Below are positions 17,742 through 26,879 of a stretch of 64,000 nt of DNA, one piece after another. A model generated the notes under the pieces. The model ran no database searches. It had not been told where the DNA came from and saw nothing but the letters and a program-made list of their open reading frames with translations. The stretch's first letter is position 1. Every line of letters begins with the position of its first letter. The stretch lies in the NCBI RefSeq assembly GCF_024189315.1, contig NZ_JAIZEO010000004.1, positions 310,001-374,000 of the forward strand, given 5' to 3'. The position numbers and the translations under genes were made by a program. Source of the DNA: Halobacillus sp. A5. Its GTDB lineage: Bacteria; Bacillota; Bacilli; Bacillales; Halobacillaceae.

Positions 17742-17778
17742 TGTCATTAAGATTTTAATTTACCAGCTGATAATTAAT

Positions 17779-17819
17779 AAAGCGTGCCCTCCGCCTGCCA
17801 GCCGGAAGAGCACGCTTTA
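17779..17819 (-). terminator. Terminator after the NAGPA-domain gene
   Basis: AAAGCGTGC...GCACGCTTT is a 9-bp stem; the minus strand continues with A/T-rich sequence after the stem. It sits 12 bases beyond the stop codon of the gene at 17831. Confidence 0.65.
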
Positions 17820-17830
17820 TCTTCTTATGA

Positions 17831-19402
17831 CTACTCTATCAGCAAGATCCCATCAGAAACCGGACGTTCTCCTACAGGGTCAGACGGCTGATTAACATCT
17901 TCTTCTCCAACCGTCATCGTTGACGACCCTCCTCCATCCAGATTCATACCTTCCACAGCACCGAGAGACTGAAGCACTTGAGCACTTTCATAGAAAGTCA
18001 GTCCTAAGCTTTCCTCAGGATTACGGCCATCGACAGTCACCAGCAGGATATTCCCATTCTCTTTTATCCCAGCCAGTGATCTCGGATGGCGGGTTTCGGC
18101 AAATCGATAATAAAAACCCTTACTCCAGCGAAATCCTTCTTCCTCGGCTTGAATATCAATGCTGCCGTCGTTTAAAAGCTGCGGCCCGCCACCGATGATG
18201 CCCAAATCAGAATCATCAGTCATCGGCCGGCCGCCTTCCAATACATTTTCGTCAATAGCGAGGTGGTCTCCAACGGAAACGGAGTCCTTCATCCACTCAG
18301 CCTGTTCTCCTGTTGCTGATAAGACGGTGCCTTCGTCCGGGATACGCCTCCCGCGTTCTGAATAGTGCTCTGTCACTTCACCTGCTTCATCAACTACAGC
18401 TTCAAATCCTTCTCCATCAGGGGTGGTCTCTCCAAAAAAGTCATCGTATCGAATGATTTCTGACGAATCAGTACAGGTAACGTCATGCATCGGCTCATTA
18501 GAAGGCTGGTCCCCCACTCCGCCACAGCTTCGGCTCAAGCCTGGTTTTCGGTTGATCCCATCAATGACCGCCGCTTCTCCGCTCTCTGTTTCCATTTTTA
18601 GATTCGTCGAAACCTCAGCAATCTCAGCCTCGTTACCGGAAAGCAGCAAGCTCGTTCTCTCCCCGATGGCCTCACTTACTAAATGGCCGTCGGTCATGTA
18701 AGCCCCGGCTGGATCGCCCGGCACTCCGTCATTTGAGCCTACTACAAAATAGCCGCCATTTATTCCAGCAATTGCCCCGGTTCGACCGGCAATGGATGAT
18801 ATGGTTTCACGGTCCTCAATTTGGCTATGAGCCAGCTTATTCGTCAACTCTCCATTAAATTGGTCCGGGTTGATTTCAAGGACATCAAACTGCCAGGGAC
18901 CAGTGGTTTTATTCGTGCCATCATATTCGGAATACGTAACATTTGTGTTTTCATAACCGTCCGCAGATGCCTGCCCGGCCAGCTCTTCGGCTTCTTCTTC
19001 CTTCTCAAAAGTTCCGATTTGTACAATGTAGCCTAAGCTTCGATCCTCCACATCCGTATGTTTCCTATTACGATTATGTACTTTATCCGTCTTGGGCTGG
19101 TATCCGTCTTCTTTTAATTCAGCAGTAAGATCCTCAGCTTCTTCTCTTGAATTAACTAAAGAAGCCTCCACAGTATATTCTGCTTGCTCTGAAACATAGC
19201 CCCGGGTAATTTCCGTATACTCTACTCCCTCGGCTAAGCGAGTACCTGGCCTGGTTTCCGGCAGATTATTCTTCCCAATTGAAAGCTTAGCCGGTGGTTG
19301 ATTATTATCGGCTTCCGAACCTTCGCTTGGAAGTACGACTAGAAGAATAATCGCGGTTAACACAAGAGCGGCGGCTGGTTTTATTAATAATGACTGTTTC
19401 AT
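17831..19402 (-). CDS. Secreted phosphodiester glycosidase (NAGPA) domain protein with SPOR-like repeats
   Basis: 523 residues from ATG at 19402 (AAAAGGAGACAG upstream; the frame extends to 19441 without a ribosome site). There is an N-terminal signal/anchor (about 5-27). Residues about 75-160 hold two SPOR-like repeats (YTVEASLVNSREEAEDL..., YIVQIGTFEKEEEAEELA...). A NAGPA domain fills the rest: GINGGYFVVGSNDGVPGDPAG, GPQLLNDG, RSLAGIKENGNILLVTVDGR and MNLDGGGSSTM near the end. NAGPA domains cleave sugar-phosphodiester bonds; with SPOR repeats the likely target is the cell envelope (inference). It is a single gene with its own terminator. Confidence 0.85.
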   Translation of the reverse strand: MKQSLLIKPAAALVLTAIILLVVLPSEGSEADNNQPPAKLSIGKNNLPETRPGTRLAEGVEYTEITRGYVSEQAEYTVEASLVNSREEAEDLTAELKEDGYQPKTDKVHNRNRKHTDVEDRSLGYIVQIGTFEKEEEAEELAGQASADGYENTNVTYSEYDGTNKTTGPWQFDVLEINPDQFNGELTNKLAHSQIEDRETISSIAGRTGAIAGINGGYFVVGSNDGVPGDPAGAYMTDGHLVSEAIGERTSLLLSGNEAEIAEVSTNLKMETESGEAAVIDGINRKPGLSRSCGGVGDQPSNEPMHDVTCTDSSEIIRYDDFFGETTPDGEGFEAVVDEAGEVTEHYSERGRRIPDEGTVLSATGEQAEWMKDSVSVGDHLAIDENVLEGGRPMTDDSDLGIIGGGPQLLNDGSIDIQAEEEGFRWSKGFYYRFAETRHPRSLAGIKENGNILLVTVDGRNPEESLGLTFYESAQVLQSLGAVEGMNLDGGGSSTMTVGEEDVNQPSDPVGERPVSDGILLIE

Positions 19403-19564
19403 ATCTGTCTCCTTTTCTTTGAAATTGAAAAACATACTCATATAATTACCCTCAACTTTAACAGAATAATCCTTATTTCTATGTAAATAATCTTAACATT
19501 CAAGTCCTATTTTGTTTACAATAGGAGTCAAAAAGGAGAAAGGGTTTTTAATAGAGGAACAAAT

Positions 19565-19594
19565 AAGGGCCCGTCCCAGCTGGGACAGACCCTT
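19565..19594 (-). terminator. Terminator after the 2HCT transporter gene
   Basis: AAGGG and CCCTT flank the perfect palindrome GTCCCAGCTGGGAC, giving a long stem, followed by TTATTTG on the minus strand. Confidence 0.65.
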
Positions 19595-19604
19595 ATCTTA
19601 TGTT

Positions 19605-20933
19605 TTACATTAATAATGGTATGAGTAAACCTGCCAGCAGCAAGATGAGGGCGCCGCCCAGGCGGGAGGAAATCTGCGCGAATGGCATTAGCTCCATTCT
19701 TCTTGATGAGGACAGAACAGCTACGTCTCCTGTTCCTCCCATGTTAGCCATACACAGGCCAGCTGTAATGGCTGATTCAATCGGATAGAAGCCTACTAGT
19801 TTACCAAGCAGCCCAGCACCGATCACAGCACCGACTACAACTCCAAGTACAGTGACAATGTATTGAAGCGTTAAAGCTTCGAGTACTTGACCTAAATCCG
19901 TATAGGCAATTCCAATTCCAAAGAGAAGAGCAAACGTCCAATTTTTTGCAACGAATTTATACCACTGGTTCGCTCCGTCTAAAATATTTTTTGGAATGAT
20001 GTCGGCAATTTTGGCAATGGCTACAATAATAATCATTAATGCGTAAGCATGCAGGGGAATAAATCCGGCCGCTAACGTTCCGATCGTAAAGAAAAGGACC
20101 GCTGCCAATAATCCAACCCCCATCTTTTGGATGTCAAAAGATGATTTTTCTTCTTTGTATTCAAACCCTTTTAATAACTGACCGTTTCCAGATAAAGAAG
20201 GTACTTTTTTTCCAAGGATATTCAGCATGCTCGCTAGAATAATAGCAAAAACGTTACCTAAAGCCAGTGCAGGGACAAGCATTGAAATATAATAACTAGG
20301 ATCATTTCCCATTAATTCACTATAAATCTGACTCATTGGAACCGCTCCAGCTCCCATGCCGCCTCCCATGATCGGCATTGTAATCACAAGCACTGCATCC
20401 GTTAATGAAAATCCAACGAGAGCACCGAATAAACCAGCAACCAGCATGGCTCCAAACACGGCACCAAAGATTGGGATAAAGTATTTCAGACCGACTTTTA
20501 TTAGGATCTGCTTATTCATCCCTAGAATACTACCTGTAATTAAGGCAGCAATATAGAAGTTTAAGAATCCTCCGTCCTTCATGAAATCATTGATCATCGT
20601 AACCGTAGAATCAGGAATTAATCCCGCATAGGCCATATACGCGGCCCCAAAGATGGCTAAGATTGCCCCGCCACCTAGGTAGGTTTTAAGAATCGGCGTT
20701 TTATCACCAATCCATCCAAAGAGCTCCCCAAGGACCATCATAATGAGCAGACTGCCGATCATCCCCCCTGGTAAGTTTCCTGTATACATGCTGACTAAAG
20801 TCAAAGCAGTAATTGCCAGAAACCAAATAAGCGGAAGACCAAAAATTGTAATCGCTTTCTTTTCATAGTTTAGAGAAGTAACATTCGGCTTTCCAGTTTG
20901 TTCTTTACGAACTCTTTCAGCTGAGCTGGACAT
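19605..20933 (-). CDS. 2-hydroxycarboxylate transporter (malate/citrate symporter, CimH/MaeN type)
   Basis: 442 residues from ATG 20933 (AAAGGAGAG upstream); the reading frame continues to 20987 but that part lacks a start signal. About 11 membrane segments and the 2HCT signature loops PIMGGGMGAGAVPMSQIY (about 180-200) and CMANMGGTGDVAVLSSSRRMELMPFAQISSRLGG near the end (given in overlapping short form: GGTGDVA, RRMELMPFAQ). The family moves malate, citrate and related 2-hydroxy acids with Na+ or H+. It lies directly behind the malic enzyme gene, with a malate-type two-component system upstream, so malate is the best guess. Confidence 0.88.
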   Translation of the reverse strand: MSSSAERVRKEQTGKPNVTSLNYEKKAITIFGLPLIWFLAITALTLVSMYTGNLPGGMIGSLLIMMVLGELFGWIGDKTPILKTYLGGGAILAIFGAAYMAYAGLIPDSTVTMINDFMKDGGFLNFYIAALITGSILGMNKQILIKVGLKYFIPIFGAVFGAMLVAGLFGALVGFSLTDAVLVITMPIMGGGMGAGAVPMSQIYSELMGNDPSYYISMLVPALALGNVFAIILASMLNILGKKVPSLSGNGQLLKGFEYKEEKSSFDIQKMGVGLLAAVLFFTIGTLAAGFIPLHAYALMIIIVAIAKIADIIPKNILDGANQWYKFVAKNWTFALLFGIGIAYTDLGQVLEALTLQYIVTVLGVVVGAVIGAGLLGKLVGFYPIESAITAGLCMANMGGTGDVAVLSSSRRMELMPFAQISSRLGGALILLLAGLLIPLLM

Positions 20934-20974
20934 GTAAATCTCTCCTTTGTTAATAGATTTGAGAGTACTTAGCG

Positions 20975-22156
20975 TTACACTAAGCACTCTTCCTTTTGAC
21001 TCACGGACTGTTCCACGGCATTAGCTACCGTTTCAGCAACGGTTTTGTTAAGGGCGCTTGGTATGACGTAATCCGAGCAGAGTTCGTCCTCCGAAACGAC
21101 CTTGGCAATTCCTTCAGCTGCGGCTACTTTCATATCAATCGTAATATCTCTTACCTTTTTATTAAGTGCCCCTTTAAAAATCCCGGGGAAAGCCAGCAGG
21201 TTATTGATTTGGTTTGGATAATCGGAGCGTCCGGTTCCGACAACAACAGCTCCTGCTTCCAGCGCATCTTCAGGATAAATTTCCGGCACAGGATTCGCTA
21301 ATGCAAAAATAATCGGATCTTCCTCCATCATCTGGACCTGTTCTTTATTTAATACTTCCGGAGCTGAGACGCCGATAAAAATGTCCGCTCCAACGATCAC
21401 TTCATTCAAACCTCCATGCATACGATTCAAGTTCGTTTTTTCCGCGATAGAAGCCTGTCTGGGATTCATCCAGGATGCGCCTTTTCTCAAGACGCCTTCT
21501 AAGCTGACTAACGTCACATTCGTAAATCCGGCATACAACAGTAGATCTGCTATTGCGATTCCAGCGGCGCCAGCGCCGTTAATTACAACCTTTGTATTTT
21601 GTTTGGACTTGTTCACAATTTTCAAGGCATTAATTAAAGCTGCTAATACGACTATAGCTGTACCGTGCTGATCATCATGAAAAACAGGAATATCGAGCTC
21701 TTTCTTTAAACGTTCTTCAATTTCGAAACATCTTGGTGCTGAAATGTCTTCAAGATTTATACCTGAGAATGAAGGTGCCAGCGCTTTTACAATGGAAATG
21801 ATCTCTTCAGGATCTTGTGTATCCAGACATAACGGAAACGCATCAATCCCTGCGAATTTTTTAAAAAGCATGCTTTTCCCTTCCATTACAGGTATGGCTG
21901 CTTTCGGGCCAATATCTCCTAACCCTAAGACAGCCGTTCCATCTGTGACAACGGCCACCATATTCCCCTTTGACGTCAGCTCGTCAGCTTCTTCAGGATG
22001 GTCAGCAATGGCTTTACAGATCTCAGCCACTCCAGGTGTGTAGACTAAACTTAGGTCTTCTTCTGTATCAACGGGCATCTTGCTTGCTACTTCTATCTTG
22101 CCTTTAAACGTACGATGCAAATTTAATGTCTCTTCCGTTAGATTGTCTCTGTTCAT
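20975..22156 (-). CDS. Malic enzyme (malate to pyruvate, short bacterial form)
   Basis: 393 residues, the short form like B. subtilis YtsJ/MleA. It oxidatively decarboxylates malate to pyruvate. Visible: LVYTPGVAEICKAI (about 37-50) with the catalytic Tyr, VTDGTAVLGLGDIGP (about 73-87), the catalytic Lys in MEGKSMLFKKFA, metal-binding EDISAPRCFEIE and FHDDQHGTAIV, then NAD(P)-binding GAGAAGIA. ATG at 22156 is chosen because GGAGG lies before it. Cofactor preference is not fixed by what I can see. A cre site and a -10 box lie just upstream, and the transporter gene follows 41 bases after the stop. Confidence 0.93.
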   Translation of the reverse strand: MNRDNLTEETLNLHRTFKGKIEVASKMPVDTEEDLSLVYTPGVAEICKAIADHPEEADELTSKGNMVAVVTDGTAVLGLGDIGPKAAIPVMEGKSMLFKKFAGIDAFPLCLDTQDPEEIISIVKALAPSFSGINLEDISAPRCFEIEERLKKELDIPVFHDDQHGTAIVVLAALINALKIVNKSKQNTKVVINGAGAAGIAIADLLLYAGFTNVTLVSLEGVLRKGASWMNPRQASIAEKTNLNRMHGGLNEVIVGADIFIGVSAPEVLNKEQVQMMEEDPIIFALANPVPEIYPEDALEAGAVVVGTGRSDYPNQINNLLAFPGIFKGALNKKVRDITIDMKVAAAEGIAKVVSEDELCSDYVIPSALNKTVAETVANAVEQSVSQKEECLV

Positions 22157-22171
22157 CTGCTTACCCTCCAA

Positions 22172-22191
22172 AGAAATCGCTTTCAATTATA
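22172..22191 (-). promoter_or_regulatory. -10 box and overlapping cre site of the malic enzyme operon
   Basis: The minus strand has TATAAT (22191-22186) immediately followed by TTGAAAGCGATTTCT (22186-22172), a perfect match to cre WTGNAANCGNWNNCW. The cre covers the expected transcription start. No good -35 is present, as expected for a promoter that needs an activator such as MalR. Confidence 0.75.
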
Positions 22192-22260
22192 GGTTCCATC
22201 TTATCTGCAAAAAGCTTCACCTGCCCATCATATGAAAGTAAAAATCTTATTGTAATTAAA

Positions 22261-22286
22261 AAAAGCAGCCGTGGTTGGCTGCTTTT
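22261..22286 (-). terminator. Terminator of the malK-malR operon
   Basis: AAAAGCAGCC-aaccac-GGCTGCTTTT with TTTTTTTAATT on the minus strand; a strong rho-independent signal between malR and the malic enzyme promoter. Confidence 0.85.
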
Positions 22287-22318
22287 GTGCTGTTGAAAAA
22301 TATGATGACACTCTGAAT

Positions 22319-22405
22319 CGCGGTTATAATTTGATTTACGCTGATTTATTTAAAAATTCGCAGATATTAATAAAAAACCGCTGATAAAAACAAAGGTCCG
22401 CTCCC
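22319..22405. repeat. Tandem array of degenerate 20-bp units (CGC-type)
   Basis: CGC recurs at 22319, 22339, 22359, 22379 and 22399, an exact 20-base step. The units share CGCtGATA followed by an A-rich stretch, for example CGCTGATAAAAACAAAGGTC. It lies between the malK-malR terminator and the malR stop. Similar arrays with the same step are at 32281 and 44143. Confidence 0.65.
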
Positions 22406-22473
22406 TCGAGAATAGCACGAGAAAACTTAAGGGTGTATTTAGAAGTTAAAAGCAGAGATACTTAATTGCTTTC

Positions 22474-23175
22474 CTAGTGATAGAATTCAAGATCCCGCAT
22501 TTCCTTGACCTGATACTGGTAAACGGGACGGCCTACCCCATAGATGAGAGTTTCCTCCAGCACATCAATTTCTTTTAGGAACTTTAAATATTTTCGGACG
22601 GATACTCTTGAAATATCGGTCTCCCGGGCAATCTCATCTGTTGAAAAGGCGTCAGCTTCTTTCAGGCGGATTACTTCAATAATGTGCTCCAGCGTATTTT
22701 TCGTCAATCCTTTAGGAACTTGAATTCGATGACTCTCCTCCCGGTCCTGCTTGCTGAAAATTTGATCCAGCTCCTCCTGGCTTACTTTCCTTTTATCCTG
22801 CAAAACGTTATGGTTTTCTTTATATTTTTGCAATGCGCCTTGAAGTCGTTCAAACTCAAACGGTTTAATTAAGTAATCGACGACGCCGAGCCTCAGGGAC
22901 TGCTGAATCTGCTCTTTTTCAGAAGCGGCCGTGATCAGAATGACGTCGACCTGCTCATCCTTTTCCCTTAGTTCCTTCAGCAGCTGCAGGCCATTTTTTC
23001 CCGGCATGTAGACGTCGAGAAGTACTAAATCTACTTGTGATTGGCTCAAACACTTATTAGCCTCTTCTACATTTCGGGCAGTGGCAACTAATTCAAAGCC
23101 TTCCACCTGGCCGACGTATTTTTTATTTAAATCAGCCACCATCGGGTCATCCTCTACAATAAGTACCTGGATCAT
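22474..23175 (-). CDS. malR: Response regulator of the CitB/MalR/DctR type
   Basis: 233 residues. The receiver domain (1-120) has the acidic pair EDDP, the phospho-acceptor Asp in LVLLDVYMPG (about 54) and Lys in LIKPFEF (about 104). The C-terminal half holds a helix-turn-helix (STDEIARETDISRVSVRKYLKFL). It overlaps the kinase gene by 4 bases. In B. subtilis the related MalR activates the malate transporter and malic enzyme genes, and here those genes are next door. The exact ligand of the system (malate, citrate or fumarate) is inferred from context, so the symbol is provisional. Confidence 0.82.
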   Translation of the reverse strand: MIQVLIVEDDPMVADLNKKYVGQVEGFELVATARNVEEANKCLSQSQVDLVLLDVYMPGKNGLQLLKELREKDEQVDVILITAASEKEQIQQSLRLGVVDYLIKPFEFERLQGALQKYKENHNVLQDKRKVSQEELDQIFSKQDREESHRIQVPKGLTKNTLEHIIEVIRLKEADAFSTDEIARETDISRVSVRKYLKFLKEIDVLEETLIYGVGRPVYQYQVKEMRDLEFYH

Positions 23176-24776
23176 CCTTCCTTCACCTCCGCTTCATATG
23201 GAACGATCACCGTAAACGTCGTTCCTTCATGTACAGTTGACTCCAGTTCAAGGGAGCCTTCGAGGACATTAACACTGGCTTGAACGAGATGTAACCCGTA
23301 CCCCCGGTCATCTCCTTTTGTCGATACCCCTCTTCGAAAAATCTCTTCCTGATCTTCTTCTTTAATGCCGGGTCCCGTGTCGCTTACTGTTATCGTCAGT
23401 AGCTCATCGACATAGGAGAGGAAAAGCGAAATGCTTTTCTCTTCGCTTCCGGCCATGCTTTCAACCGCATTGTCGAGCAGATTGCCGATGATCGTTACTA
23501 ATTCATGCGTGACCGTTTCATCATCTGCAGCTGGAATGATGGTTTCACAATTTACAGATAAGCGGATGTTCTGTTCCCGCGCATAGCTTAATTTACCAAT
23601 CATAAAGCCCGCCAGAACAGGGTCCTTAATCTTATTCGTGATCACATCCGCTTCATGTACCTGATGATCAACTAACTGTTTAATATACGATTTCACATCT
23701 TTAAACGATTCCAGCTCGATCATTCCAAGCAGAACGTGTAGCTTATTCTTAAACTCGTGCGACTGAGCACGAAGCGACTCGGCGTACAACCGGACGCCTG
23801 TCAGCTGTTCCGCCAGCTGGTTGACCTCCGTTTTATCCCGAAACGTCGAAATGGCGCCCACCACTTCATCATTTACAATGAGCGGCACGCGGTTGACGAT
23901 AATGGATGACCCGTTGATCACCTGTTCTTCATCAAGCTCCGCCTCTCCCGAATGGAGCACTCTCTCCATCATAGAGTAAGGAAGATAATCCGAAATGTGG
24001 AGTCCGACCGGATCTTCATCCTGGATGCCGGCCTTTTGAAAAATTTCACGCGCCGACTTGTTCACAAGGGTAATCCGCGCTTCGCTGTCTACCGCTATGA
24101 TTCCCTCCCTTACCGAATGCAGCATTCGATTACGCTCTTCATGAATTCTTGCGATCGCCACAGGCTCCAGTCCGAATAAACTCCTTTTAATATAACGGGC
24201 GAGGAGAAACGCCCCCATTACTCCGACCAGACCGCCAATTAAGGAACCTATGAGAATATTGCGGTGACTTCTCTGCAGCGAAGCTTCCACTGCATCCAGG
24301 GAAATCCCGATCGACACAGCTCCCACCTGTTCCCCATTATCCCCTTCAATCGGAGTAAAGGCGCGGACCGAATGCCCAAGAGTTCCTTCTGAGATCGATA
24401 TGTACTCTTCACCGTTCAGCACCCTCTTCTCATCCCCGCCGACGAAACGCTCCCCAATTCGCTCCGGGTTCGGGTGAGAATGACGAATTCCGTCCATATC
24501 CATGACAACTACAAACAGAACATCCGAAGCTTCCTGAATGCTCGTTGCATAATCCTGGATAGTTCCATCCCCCGATGGGTCTTCCAGCTCATTCTGCACC
24601 ACCTGGGACTCTGCTACGGAACGGGAGACAATCAGCGCCTTTTCCTCCAGTTGATCACGAATGTCATCACTTGTGCTTTCAGTAATCAGCAGGTCGGTTA
24701 TTAATAATGAAAATAAAACCACCAGCAGCACGTAGAAAATAATCATTGTACTTAGTTTAAAACGAGATTGATTCAT
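23172..24776 (-). CDS. malK: Sensor histidine kinase of the CitA/DcuS/MalK type
   Basis: 534 residues from ATG 24776 (GAGGAGC upstream; the frame runs on to 24896 without signals). Two membrane helices (about 10-30 and 170-195) enclose an extracytoplasmic PDC-type sensor domain. A cytoplasmic PAS (about 215-300) follows, then the kinase with SHEFKNKLHVLLGMIE (the phospho-accepting His), NLLDNAVE, DTGPGI and GYGLHLV. This arrangement senses C4/C6 carboxylates outside the cell. It is the first gene of malK-malR and diverges from the cyclase gene. Confidence 0.86.
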   Translation of the reverse strand: MNQSRFKLSTMIIFYVLLVVLFSLLITDLLITESTSDDIRDQLEEKALIVSRSVAESQVVQNELEDPSGDGTIQDYATSIQEASDVLFVVVMDMDGIRHSHPNPERIGERFVGGDEKRVLNGEEYISISEGTLGHSVRAFTPIEGDNGEQVGAVSIGISLDAVEASLQRSHRNILIGSLIGGLVGVMGAFLLARYIKRSLFGLEPVAIARIHEERNRMLHSVREGIIAVDSEARITLVNKSAREIFQKAGIQDEDPVGLHISDYLPYSMMERVLHSGEAELDEEQVINGSSIIVNRVPLIVNDEVVGAISTFRDKTEVNQLAEQLTGVRLYAESLRAQSHEFKNKLHVLLGMIELESFKDVKSYIKQLVDHQVHEADVITNKIKDPVLAGFMIGKLSYAREQNIRLSVNCETIIPAADDETVTHELVTIIGNLLDNAVESMAGSEEKSISLFLSYVDELLTITVSDTGPGIKEEDQEEIFRRGVSTKGDDRGYGLHLVQASVNVLEGSLELESTVHEGTTFTVIVPYEAEVKEG

Positions 24777-24950
24777 AATTCTGCTCCTCATTGAGGTTGT
24801 TATTTTAAAGTGTACCATTCCTTCGGTAAATGTAGAAAACTTCGTTAAAAAGAAAATCTCCACCTCGAGGCCCTTCAATATATTAAATACTTTCACTCAT
24901 CTAAGAATAAATATCTAATGAATTGTATTTACCAGTGAGGAGGGTATAGA

Positions 24951-26828
24951 TTGACAATCCAGACTGGTCAAGGAATTCAGTGGCTCATTGATAAGCTGAA
25001 CGAGGATCAATTATCTGATGGGTCCTGGAACTATCCATTTGACACAGGAGTACTGACGGACGCTTACATGATTATTTTAATAAGAACGTTAGAGCGTGAA
25101 GATAAAGAAGAGTTGATTGAGGGACTGGCTGCGAGAATCATAAGTAAGAAGGAAGATAATGGATGGTGGAAGCTTTACCATGATGAACCTAAAGGGAATT
25201 TGGCATTGACAGTGGAATCGTATTATGCCCTGTTATACTCAGGGTATTATGCGAAGAACGACTCCAGACTGCTGGAGGCGAGAAGTTTTATTACATCTAA
25301 CGGCGGTATAGAAAAGGTAAATATATTCTCAAAAATTATGCTTGCGATTACCGGCCAGTACAAATGGCCCTCTTTATTTCCCGTCCCTGTGGAAGTGATG
25401 CTTCTGCCACTGTCTTTTCCTCTTAACTTCTATCAAATCTCCGTGTATGGAAGAACCAATCTGGCTCCCATATTAATAGTGGCAGAGAATAAATTCAGTA
25501 AGAAGACCAGCTTAAGCCCGGATCTCAGCGATTTATTTATAGATAGAACGGAAGATGAAAAGTGGGAATATCCGGCGGAGTGGCGTTCTTTATTTTCAAC
25601 GATTGAAAGTGGCGTGAAGAGCTTAATCGGACTGCCGTCTCATCTGCATTCATTAGCAATAGAAAGGGCTGAAAGCTATATACTCGACCGCCTGGAACCT
25701 GACGGAACATTTTACAGCTATTTCAGCTCCACTTTTTTAATGGTCTTCGCTTTACTTTCGCTGAAATATCCAAAGAATCACACTCTCATCTCCAAGGCCG
25801 TAGATGGGTTAATTTCCATGAAAACTGAGATAAAAGGTCTCCCTCATATGCAGTATACGACGGCCAATGTTTGGAACACCTCGCTTATTAGTACAGCTCT
25901 GCAATCTGCCGGTGTCCCTGCCAATGCCTCCGTTATCTCTAATGCAAACCGCTATTTACTGGAGCGGCAGCACTATAAATTTGGGGATTGGGCAATCCAT
26001 AACCCTCAAGGCCGGCCCGGGGGCTGGGGCTTTTCTAACGTAAATACAATGAATCCTGATATGGATGATACGACCGCTGTATTAAGGTCAATCGTCGAGA
26101 TGGTTCCCGGCATCCCTGCTTATCGTGAAGCGTGGGACCGTGGTTTATATTGGTTGTTTACGATGCAGAATGATGACGGCGGCTGGGCTTCCTTTGAAAA
26201 AAACATCAAAAATAAATGGATCGAATTTCTGCCGGTAGAAAAGGCTGAATATATGTTCAGCGACCCTTCTTCAGCCGATCTTACAGGAAGAACGATAGAA
26301 TTTTTTGGCAATTATACGAACCTAGCAAGAACACATCCGGCGATCAAACAGGCGGTAAACTGGCTTATGGACTATCAGGAAACCAATAGTTCGTGGTACA
26401 GCCGCTGGGGCATCTGCTACATCAATGGAACCTGGGCTGCGGTCACCGGCCTTAGGGCTGTCGGCCTCCCGACGGCCAATCGAGCCATCCCGTCAGCTGT
26501 AACATGGCTGAAAAGTATTCAGAATAGTGACGGCGGCTGGGGGGAATCCTGCTTAAGCGACAGTAAAAAGGAGTATGTCCCCCTCAGGTCAAGTACATTA
26601 ACGGACACCGCCTGGGCCCTTGATGCCCTGATTATGGCTGAAGATCATCCAAGTAAGGAAATACACAGAGGCGTCGAATATTTACTAAACTCTATTAAAA
26701 AAGAAGATTGGACGACCGAATATCCAAAAGGGCAGGCTATGGCGGGAACCTTCTATATCCATTATCACAGCTATCGTTTCATATTCCCTTTACTCGCCCT
26801 CGCACACTACCGTGATAAATTTGAATAG
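24951..26828 (+). CDS. sqhC: Squalene-hopene / sporulenol-type triterpene cyclase
   Basis: 625 residues, like B. subtilis SqhC (sporulenol synthase). Class II terpene cyclases protonate a polyprene through a DxDD motif, here D370-M-D-D. QW repeats that pack the alpha barrels are visible: QLSDGSWNYP, GGWGFSN, QNDDGGWASFE and QNSDGGWGES. TTG is the start, with GAGGAGGG 7 bases before it. Products could be hopanoid-like lipids or the C35 sporulenes of spores; B. subtilis relatives make the latter. It forms a single-gene unit with a strong terminator. Confidence 0.88.
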   Translation: MTIQTGQGIQWLIDKLNEDQLSDGSWNYPFDTGVLTDAYMIILIRTLEREDKEELIEGLAARIISKKEDNGWWKLYHDEPKGNLALTVESYYALLYSGYYAKNDSRLLEARSFITSNGGIEKVNIFSKIMLAITGQYKWPSLFPVPVEVMLLPLSFPLNFYQISVYGRTNLAPILIVAENKFSKKTSLSPDLSDLFIDRTEDEKWEYPAEWRSLFSTIESGVKSLIGLPSHLHSLAIERAESYILDRLEPDGTFYSYFSSTFLMVFALLSLKYPKNHTLISKAVDGLISMKTEIKGLPHMQYTTANVWNTSLISTALQSAGVPANASVISNANRYLLERQHYKFGDWAIHNPQGRPGGWGFSNVNTMNPDMDDTTAVLRSIVEMVPGIPAYREAWDRGLYWLFTMQNDDGGWASFEKNIKNKWIEFLPVEKAEYMFSDPSSADLTGRTIEFFGNYTNLARTHPAIKQAVNWLMDYQETNSSWYSRWGICYINGTWAAVTGLRAVGLPTANRAIPSAVTWLKSIQNSDGGWGESCLSDSKKEYVPLRSSTLTDTAWALDALIMAEDHPSKEIHRGVEYLLNSIKKEDWTTEYPKGQAMAGTFYIHYHSYRFIFPLLALAHYRDKFE

Positions 26829-26842
26829 TTAGCTGCTCAACA

Positions 26843-26879
26843 AAAAAGGCAATTCACCACATGGGTGAATTGCCTTTTT
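26843..26879. terminator. Bidirectional terminator between sqhC and the NmrA-like gene
   Basis: AAAAAGGCAATTCACC-acat-GGGTGAATTGCCTTTTT, a 15-16 bp perfect stem with T tracts on both strands; it serves both converging genes. Confidence 0.9.

Noticed and set aside
22319-22405. CRISPR array
   Set aside because: The 20-base units have no conserved repeat longer than about 6 bases and no spacer/repeat alternation; no cas genes anywhere in the window.
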